From Actinacidiphila paucisporea (lineage in GTDB: Bacteria > Actinomycetota > Actinomycetes > Streptomycetales > Streptomycetaceae): a stretch of 64,000 nt of DNA. Of this stretch, positions 58,482-64,000 are shown piece after piece. The notes below the pieces were generated by a model that worked only from the letters and a program-made list of their open reading frames with translations, did no database searches and had not been told where the DNA came from. The translations under genes were made by a program, and so were the position numbers. The number at the start of each line of letters is the position of its first letter. The first letter of the stretch is position 1. The stretch covers positions 1-64,000 of the forward strand of contig NZ_FRBI01000011.1 in assembly GCF_900142575.1 (NCBI RefSeq), in the 5' to 3' direction.

Positions 58482-59246
58482 CTAGAAGCGCCCGGCGCCC
58501 AGGTCGCGGGAGACCGCGCGGGCGCAGTCGCGTACCGCCGCCACCAGGCGGGCCTGGATGCCGTCCGCGTCGCAGACCCGCTCCACCGCGCCGGTCAGGC
58601 CCACCGCGCCCACCGGCATCCGCCGCCGGTCGTAGACGGGCGCGGCGACCGACGCCACGCCGTCCCAGGTCTCCTCCAGGTCCGAGCCCCAGCCACGGGC
58701 CCGGGTCAGGTCGAGCACCGACTCGAAGTCGTCGGCGCCGGTCACCGTACGGGAGGTCAGCGCCGCCAGCTCGCCCTCGGCGACCTCGTTGCGCGCCACC
58801 GGATCGAAGGCGGAGAGCACCTTGCCCAGCGCGGTGCTGTGCAGCGGCTGCATCGCCCCGACCTCCAGGACCTGCCGGCCGTCGTCGGGCCGGAAGACGT
58901 GGTGCACGATGAGCACCCCGTGCTGGTGCAGCACCCCCAGATACGCCGCCTCGCCGCTGGACCTGGCCAGGTCGTCGGTCCACACCAGCGCGCGGGCCCG
59001 CAGCTCGTGCACGTCCAGGTAGCTGTTGCCGAGGCGCAGCAGCTCCGCGCCCAGCTGGTACTTGCCCGACACCGGCTCCTGCTCCACGAAGCCCTCCTGC
59101 TGCAAGGTGCGCAGGATGCCGTGCGTGGTGCCCTTGGCCAGCCCCAGCGACGACGCCACGTCCGACAGGCCCAGCCGCCGCTCACCCCCGGCCAGCAGCC
59201 GCAGAACCGCGGCCGCGCGCTCCAGCGACTGGATCGAACCGGGCAT
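58482..59246 (-). CDS. gylR: IclR-family glycerol operon regulator
   Basis: 254 residues, the length of the S. coelicolor GylR. The N-terminal IclR winged helix-turn-helix reads [20 protein letters not shown], then [20 protein letters not shown] and [15 protein letters not shown]. The C-terminal ligand domain includes [20 protein letters not shown] and the [20 protein letters not shown] dimer strand. The ATG at 59246 has GGAG nine bases upstream. It lies upstream of, and in line with, glpF-glpK-glpD, the known gyl arrangement of Streptomyces. It is expected to repress until glycerol-3-phosphate or a related inducer is present. Confidence 0.94.
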   Translation of the reverse strand: MPGSIQSLERAAAVLRLLAGGERRLGLSDVASSLGLAKGTTHGILRTLQQEGFVEQEPVSGKYQLGAELLRLGNSYLDVHELRARALVWTDDLARSSGEAAYLGVLHQHGVLIVHHVFRPDDGRQVLEVGAMQPLHSTALGKVLSAFDPVARNEVAEGELAALTSRTVTGADDFESVLDLTRARGWGSDLEETWDGVASVAAPVYDRRRMPVGAVGLTGAVERVCDADGIQARLVAAVRDCARAVSRDLGAGRF

Positions 59247-59300
59247 CGCATGCACTCCACAGGGACGGAAATGGGCGGACATCGGGGAAACGGCGGTTGG

Positions 59301-59313
59301 TCGGCATTGTCGA
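59301..59313. promoter_or_regulatory. Candidate GylR operator upstream of gylR
   Basis: TCGGCATTGTCGA, matching the glpF-upstream copy at 12 of 13 positions, inside a longer dyad GGTCGGCATTGTCGACC. It lies 55 bases before the gylR start codon. Confidence 0.6.
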
Positions 59314-59473
59314 CCCTCATCATCGCAGAGATGAGTCTGGCACCACCCGTCCGCTCTTCGGAATGCCTTCGAGACGCGGCCCCCTCGGCGGCTACTCTGG
59401 CCAGGTGTGCGTTCCGTCCCCCGCGGGCGGGCGGCGCATAGCCGACAGCCGTCGCATCCCAGGGAGCAGTTCC

Positions 59474-62400
59474 ATGGCCTCGCCGTCCCCTTCGTCCGCC
59501 GCCCCCGCCGCCGCGAGCAACGCCCGCGCCGCCGCCCTGCGCCAGGCCCTCGCCACCCGCGTCGTGGTCGCCGACGGCGCCATGGGCACCATGCTCCAGG
59601 CGCAGGAGCCCACCCTCGACGACTTCCAGCAGCTCGAAGGCTGCAACGAGGTACTCAACATCACCCGTCCGGACATCGTCCGATCGGTGCACGAGGCCTA
59701 CTTCGAGGCCGGCGTCGACAGCGTCGAGACGAACACCTTCGGCGCCAACCACTCCGCCCTGGGCGAGTACGACATCCCCGAGCGGATCCACGAGCTGTCC
59801 GAGGCCGGCGCCCGCATCGCCCGCGAGGTCGCCGACGGCTTCGCCGCCGACGGCCGCCCCCGCTGGGTCCTCGGTTCGATGGGCCCCGGCACCAAGCTGC
59901 CGACCCTGGGCCACGCCCCCTACGGTGTCCTGCGCGACGGCTACGAGGCGAACGCCGCGGGCCTGATCGCCGGCGGTGCGGACGCGCTGCTGGTGGAGAC
60001 CACCCAGGACCTGCTCCAGACCAAGGCGGCGGTGATCGCGGCCCATCGCGCCATGAGGTCGGCCGGGGTGAGCCTGCCGCTGATCTGCTCGGTGACCGTG
60101 GAGACCACCGGCACCATGCTGCTCGGCTCGGAGATCGGCGCCGCGCTCACCGCGCTGGAACCGCTCGGCATCGACATGATCGGCCTGAACTGCGCCACGG
60201 GCCCCTCCGAGATGAGCGAGCACCTGCGCTATCTCGCCCGGCACTCGCGCATCCCGCTGTCGTGCATGCCCAACGCGGGCCTGCCGGTGCTCACCAAGGA
60301 CGGCGCCCACTACCCGCTCACCCCGGGCGAACTGGCCGACGCCCACGAGCTCTTCACCCGCGAGTACGGCCTCTCGCTGGTCGGCGGCTGCTGCGGCACC
60401 ACGCCGGAGCACCTGCGGCAGCTCGTGGAGCGGGTCGGCGGCCAGGACCTGCGCCCGCGCACCGCCCGCCCCGAGCCGGGCGCCGCCTCGCTCTACCAGA
60501 CCGTCCCCTTCCGCCAGGACACCTCCTACCTGGCGATCGGCGAGCGGACGAACGCCAACGGGTCGAAGAGATTCCGCGACGCGATGCTCGAAGGCCGCTG
60601 GGACGACTGCGTGGAGATGGCCCGCGACCAGATCCGCGAGGGCGCCCACCTGCTCGACCTGTGTGTGGACTACGTCGGCCGGGACGGCGCCGCCGACATG
60701 GCCGAGATCGCCGGCCGCTTCGCCACCGCCTCCACCCTCCCGATCGTGCTGGACTCCACCGAGGTCCCGGTGCTGCGGGCGGGCCTGGAGAAGCTCGGCG
60801 GCCGCGCGGTGCTGAACTCGGTCAACTACGAGGACGGCGACGGCCCGGAGTCCCGGTTCGCCAAGGTCACCGCGCTCGCCCAGGAGCACGGGGCCGCGCT
60901 GATCGCGCTCACCATCGACGAGGAGGGCCAGGCCCGTACCGTCGAGAAGAAGGTCGCCATCGCCGAGCGGCTGATCGCGGACCTCACCGGCAACTACGGC
61001 ATCCACGAGTCGGACATCCTCATCGACTGCCTGACCTTCACCATCTGCACCGGCCAGGAGGAGTCCCGGGGCGACGGCGTGGCCACCATCGAGGCGATCC
61101 GCGAGCTCAAGCGCCGCCATCCCGACGTGCAGACCACCCTCGGCCTGTCCAACATCTCCTTCGGCCTCAACCCGGCCGCCCGCGTGGTCCTCAACTCGGT
61201 CTTCCTCGACGAGTGCGTGAAGGCCGGCCTGGACTCGGCGATCGTGCACGCCAGCAAGATCCTGCCGATCGCCCGGCTGGACGAGGAGCAGGTCAAGACC
61301 GCGCTCGACCTGGTCTACGACCGGCGCGCCGAGGGCTACGACCCGCTCCAGCGGCTGATGGAGCTGTTCGAGGGCGTCGACAACAAGTCGCTGAAGGCGG
61401 GCCGCGCCGAGGAACTCCTCGCGCTGCCGCTGGAGGAGCGGCTCCAGCGCCGGATCATCGACGGCGAGAAGAACGGCCTGGAGGCGGACCTGGACGAGGC
61501 GCTGACCGAGCGCCCGGCCCTGGAGATCGTCAACGACACGCTGCTGGCCGGCATGAAGGTGGTCGGCGAGCTGTTCGGCTCGGGGCAGATGCAGCTGCCG
61601 TTCGTGCTCCAGTCCGCCGAGGTCATGAAGATCGCGGTGGCCTACCTGGAACCGCACATGGAGAAGTCGGACGACGAGGGCAAGGGCACCATCGTGCTGG
61701 CCACCGTCCGCGGCGACGTCCACGACATCGGCAAGAACCTGGTCGACATCATCCTGTCCAACAACGGCTACACCGTCGTCAACCTCGGCATCAAGCAGCC
61801 GGTGTCGGCGATCCTGGAGGCCGCGCAGGAGCACCGGGCCGACGTGATCGGCATGTCGGGGCTGCTGGTGAAGTCCACGGTGATCATGAAGGAGAACCTG
61901 GAGGAGCTGAACCAGCGCGGCCTGTCCGCCGACTTCCCGGTGATCCTCGGCGGCGCCGCCCTGACCCGTGCCTACGTCGAGCAGGACCTGCACGAGATCT
62001 ACCAGGGCGAGGTCCGCTACGCCCGCGACGCGTTCGAGGGCCTGCGGCTGATGGACGCGCTGATCGGCGTCAAGCGCGGCGTGGCCGGTGCCGCGCTGCC
62101 GGAGCTGAAGCAGCGCCGGGTGGCCAAGCGCGAGCAGCCGGAGCCGGCCGAGGAGGTCAACCTCGGCCAGGTCAGGTCCGACGTCGCGACCGACAACCCG
62201 GTGCCCGCCCCGCCCTTCTGGGGCAGCCGGGTCGTCAAGGGCATCCAGCTCGCCGACTACTCCGCCTGGCTGGACGAGGGCGCGCTCTTCAAGGGCCAGT
62301 GGGGGCTGAAGCAGGCCCGCTCCACCGGGCCGACGTACGAGGAGCTGGTGGAGACCGAGGGGCGGCCGCGGCTGCGCGGGCTGCTGACCCGGTTGCAGTC

Positions 62401-62992
62401 CGAGAGCCTGCTGGAGGCCGCGGTCACCTACGGCTACTTCCCGTGCGTGTCCAAGGGCGACGACCTGATCGTGCTGCACGAGGACGGCACCGAGCGCACC
62501 CGCTTCACCTTCCCCCGGCAGCGCAGGGGGCGGCGGCTGTGCCTGGCCGACTTCTTCCGGCCGGAGGACTCCGGCGAGACCGACGTGGTCGGCTTCCAGG
62601 TGGTCACCGTCGGCAGCCGCGTCTCGGAGGCCGCCGCCGAGCTGTTCGCCGCCGACTCCTACCGCGACTACCTGGAGCTGCACGGCCTGTCGGTGCAGCT
62701 CGCCGAGGCGCTGGCCGAGTACTGGCACGCCAGGGTGCGCGCGGAGCTGGGCTTCGCGGGCGAGGACCCGGGCGACGTCGAGGACATGTTCGCGCTGAAG
62801 TACCGCGGCGCCCGCTTCTCGCTGGGCTACGGTGCCTGCCCCGACCTGGAGGACCGGGCCAAGATCGCGGCGCTGCTGGAGCCGGAGCGGATCGGCGTGA
62901 AGCTGTCCGAGGAGTTCCAGCTGCACCCCGAGCAGTCCACCGACGCGATCGTCATCCACCATCCGGAGGCGAAGTACTTCAACGCCCGCTGA
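59474..62992 (+). CDS. metH: Cobalamin-dependent methionine synthase
   Basis: Transfers a methyl group from methyltetrahydrofolate to homocysteine through methylcobalamin. 1172 residues with all four modules in order: homocysteine domain (VVADGAMGTMLQAQEPTLDD, zinc cysteines in GLNCATGPSE and LVGGCCGTTPEHL), pterin domain (IGERTNANGSKRFRDAMLEG), B12 domain with the DVHDIGKNLVDIILSNNGYT ligand loop, and the activation domain (FSLGYGACPDLEDRAKIAAL). The ATG at 59474 has AGGGAG eight bases upstream. I see no cobalamin riboswitch in the 227-base leader. It is divergent from gylR. Confidence 0.97.
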   Translation: MASPSPSSAAPAAASNARAAALRQALATRVVVADGAMGTMLQAQEPTLDDFQQLEGCNEVLNITRPDIVRSVHEAYFEAGVDSVETNTFGANHSALGEYDIPERIHELSEAGARIAREVADGFAADGRPRWVLGSMGPGTKLPTLGHAPYGVLRDGYEANAAGLIAGGADALLVETTQDLLQTKAAVIAAHRAMRSAGVSLPLICSVTVETTGTMLLGSEIGAALTALEPLGIDMIGLNCATGPSEMSEHLRYLARHSRIPLSCMPNAGLPVLTKDGAHYPLTPGELADAHELFTREYGLSLVGGCCGTTPEHLRQLVERVGGQDLRPRTARPEPGAASLYQTVPFRQDTSYLAIGERTNANGSKRFRDAMLEGRWDDCVEMARDQIREGAHLLDLCVDYVGRDGAADMAEIAGRFATASTLPIVLDSTEVPVLRAGLEKLGGRAVLNSVNYEDGDGPESRFAKVTALAQEHGAALIALTIDEEGQARTVEKKVAIAERLIADLTGNYGIHESDILIDCLTFTICTGQEESRGDGVATIEAIRELKRRHPDVQTTLGLSNISFGLNPAARVVLNSVFLDECVKAGLDSAIVHASKILPIARLDEEQVKTALDLVYDRRAEGYDPLQRLMELFEGVDNKSLKAGRAEELLALPLEERLQRRIIDGEKNGLEADLDEALTERPALEIVNDTLLAGMKVVGELFGSGQMQLPFVLQSAEVMKIAVAYLEPHMEKSDDEGKGTIVLATVRGDVHDIGKNLVDIILSNNGYTVVNLGIKQPVSAILEAAQEHRADVIGMSGLLVKSTVIMKENLEELNQRGLSADFPVILGGAALTRAYVEQDLHEIYQGEVRYARDAFEGLRLMDALIGVKRGVAGAALPELKQRRVAKREQPEPAEEVNLGQVRSDVATDNPVPAPPFWGSRVVKGIQLADYSAWLDEGALFKGQWGLKQARSTGPTYEELVETEGRPRLRGLLTRLQSESLLEAAVTYGYFPCVSKGDDLIVLHEDGTERTRFTFPRQRRGRRLCLADFFRPEDSGETDVVGFQVVTVGSRVSEAAAELFAADSYRDYLELHGLSVQLAEALAEYWHARVRAELGFAGEDPGDVEDMFALKYRGARFSLGYGACPDLEDRAKIAALLEPERIGVKLSEEFQLHPEQSTDAIVIHHPEAKYFNAR

Positions 62993-63100
62993 GGCGGCGG
63001 CACGGCGGCCCGCACCTGGACGTCGCCGGGCCGTCGCCCGCGCGTCGCGTGCCCGTCGGGCGTGCCGTGGCGGGGGGACGTAGACTGGTCGGTCCGGCAG

Positions 63101-63142
63101 AGGCCGGTCGCCTTCCCGTACGCGGGATGCGGCGACCGGCCT
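63101..63142 (+). promoter_or_regulatory. Structured leader hairpin upstream of HAD phosphatase
   Basis: AGGCCGGTCGCC (63101-63112) pairs perfectly with GGCGACCGGCCT (63131-63142), and the loop contains a nested CCCG/CGGG. TTTG follows. A TAGACT -10-like hexamer at 63081-63086 would place the hairpin about eight bases into the transcript. It may also serve as the metH terminator. Confidence 0.55.
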
Positions 63143-63216
63143 TTGTGTCCCCCACGAAAGGGCACGTCGGCACCACTGCGGCGCCCGGTCAGCATCCCCG
63201 GCCGAGGAGTGAGCCT

Positions 63217-63933
63217 ATGACCAGCAGCATCCCCGTCGTCGACACCCGTCCGGCGGACGGCCGCGGTCTGCAGGCCGTGCTGCTGGACATGGACGGCACC
63301 CTGGTGGACACCGAGGGCATCTGGTGGGCGGCGGAGACCGGGGTCTTCGCCGACCTCGGCCACGTGCTGGACGAGGTGCACAAGGCGGTCGTGGTGGGCG
63401 GGCCGATGGCCCGCAGCGTCGGCCACCTCATGGAGGTGACCGGCACGACGGCGACGCTGGCGGAGCTGATGGTGGCGATCGACACCCGCTTCGAGGAGCT
63501 GATCGTCCGCGGCGCCCCGCTGATGCCCGGTGCCAGGCGGCTGCTGACCGAACTGGCGGCGCACCGGGTGCCCACCGCGCTGGTGTCCGCCTCGCACCGG
63601 CGCACGATCGACGCGATGCTGCACACCCTGGGCGCGGAGAACTTCGCCTTCACCCTTGCCGGGGACGAGATCGCCCGCACCAAGCCGTATCCGGACCCCT
63701 ATCTGGCCGCCGCGGCCCGGCTGGGCGCCGACCCGGCGGCCTGCGTGGTGGTCGAGGACACCCTCACCGGGGTCGCCGCCGCGGAGGCGGCCGGCTGCCA
63801 GGTGGTCGCGGTGCCGTCAGTGGTGCCGATCGAACCGGCCCCGGGGCGTACCGTGGTCACCTCGCTCGACCAGGTGAATGTCCCTTTTCTGCGGTCCCTG
63901 GTCCGGCGCTCTGTGAACGCGGATCTTCACTGA
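63217..63933 (+). CDS. HAD-superfamily phosphatase
   Basis: 238 residues, haloacid-dehalogenase subfamily I with a small cap (beta-phosphoglucomutase/phosphoglycolate-phosphatase-like). Catalytic motifs: LLDMDGTLVDTEG (DxDGT), ALVSASHRR (Ser), the TKPYPDPYLAAAARLG lysine and VVVEDTLTGVAAAEAAGCQV (acidic motif IV). Substrate is unknown. The ATG at 63217 has GAGGAG eight bases upstream. It lies downstream of metH but has its own promoter-like sequence and leader hairpin. Confidence 0.9.
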   Translation: MTSSIPVVDTRPADGRGLQAVLLDMDGTLVDTEGIWWAAETGVFADLGHVLDEVHKAVVVGGPMARSVGHLMEVTGTTATLAELMVAIDTRFEELIVRGAPLMPGARRLLTELAAHRVPTALVSASHRRTIDAMLHTLGAENFAFTLAGDEIARTKPYPDPYLAAAARLGADPAACVVVEDTLTGVAAAEAAGCQVVAVPSVVPIEPAPGRTVVTSLDQVNVPFLRSLVRRSVNADLH

Positions 63934-63976
63934 GCGTGAAGTCTGAATAAAATCTCACGGAGTGGAATCCGGAGCG

Positions 63977-63992
63977 TGTGATGATTGTCACA
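63977..63992. promoter_or_regulatory. Perfect Crp-type binding site at the window edge
   Basis: TGTGATGATTGTCACA is a perfect match to the TGTGA-N6-TCACA pattern of Crp-family regulators, inside a longer dyad CGTGTGA/TCACACG (63975-63994). The controlled gene lies beyond the edge. Confidence 0.65.
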
Positions 63993-64000
63993 CGACACCC

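Noticed and set aside
59247..59473. Cobalamin riboswitch before metH
   Set aside because: The leader is short and I cannot find the B12-box GCCACTG or a fitting multi-stem fold.
58757..62962. Open frame of about 1400 codons on the minus strand opposite metH
   Set aside because: It has Gly/Val/Leu/Gln-rich nonsense composition, and the plus-strand metH has all four catalytic modules.

Overview
The window is high-GC actinomycete DNA and almost certainly comes from Streptomyces or a close relative (Streptomycetaceae). The evidence is two chaplin genes, the mycothiol gene mshC in its conserved four-gene block, a GylR/GlpF/GlpK/GlpD glycerol block, XRE/DUF397 regulator pairs, rare TTA leucine codons in two small genes, and strong third-position GC throughout. 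No large mobile element, CRISPR array, rRNA or replication origin is visible. The only RNA gene is a tRNA-Leu(GAG), and the only mobile-type DNA is a short MITE-like element.

Layout. 1-4.1 kb: a SigB/SigF-type sigma factor cut by the left edge, an anti-sigma-type ATPase, an FAD oxidoreductase fused to a Rieske domain, a DoxX-like membrane protein, and a decayed FMN-binding glutamate synthase. 4.4-8.9 kb: a class I terpene synthase divergent from a large ATP-binding LuxR (LAL) regulator, with two different repeat arrays between them. 9.0-13.4 kb: small regulators (XRE/MmyB-type, XRE/DUF5753 with DUF397, a tiny XRE), a SAM methyltransferase with a TTA codon, and a GNAT acetyltransferase. 13.7-26 kb: a Tat-exported GH35 beta-galactosidase, a DUF642-like protein, fumarylacetoacetase, an SDR with a zinc ribbon, an APH-type kinase, an SRPBCC protein, two VOC proteins and a Tat multicopper oxidase behind a clear inverted-repeat operator. 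26-31.6 kb: an ECF-type sigma factor and its membrane partner, the MITE, a perfect terminator, tRNA-Leu, an M20 peptidase, a short chaplin, and a long chaplin with a collagen-like stalk and a class E sorting signal. 31.6-41.1 kb: a RecD-like protein whose helicase motifs have decayed, an aldo/keto reductase, an F420-type LLM oxidoreductase, and the block phosphatase / DUF3090 / SCO1664-like / mshC. 41.2-43 kb: a very small LuxR-type protein with a TTA codon, and a PAC2 protein.

43.3-52 kb is the most coherent system: a likely L-fucose (or stereochemically related sugar) oxidative catabolic cluster. It encodes a fuconate dehydratase, an SDR, a CUT2 ABC importer (binding protein, double ATPase, permease), an aldose dehydrogenase and a lactonase. 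It ends at a convergent FadR-type GntR regulator. The same 13-base sequence lies about 40 bases upstream of both the operon and the regulator gene, which suggests shared control. The expected last enzyme, a diketo-deoxy-fuconate hydrolase, is not next to the cluster.

52-64 kb: an AraC regulator divergent from a mycothiol-dependent-isomerase-like protein that is translationally coupled to a nucleotidyltransferase; the glycerol block glpF-glpK-glpD behind gylR, with a matching candidate operator in front of both transcription units; cobalamin-dependent methionine synthase metH; and a HAD phosphatase behind a structured leader. The window closes on a perfect Crp-type site belonging to a gene beyond the edge. 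Across the window at least eight genes have a TANNNT hexamer 6-8 bases before the start codon and no Shine-Dalgarno, so leaderless transcripts look common here.
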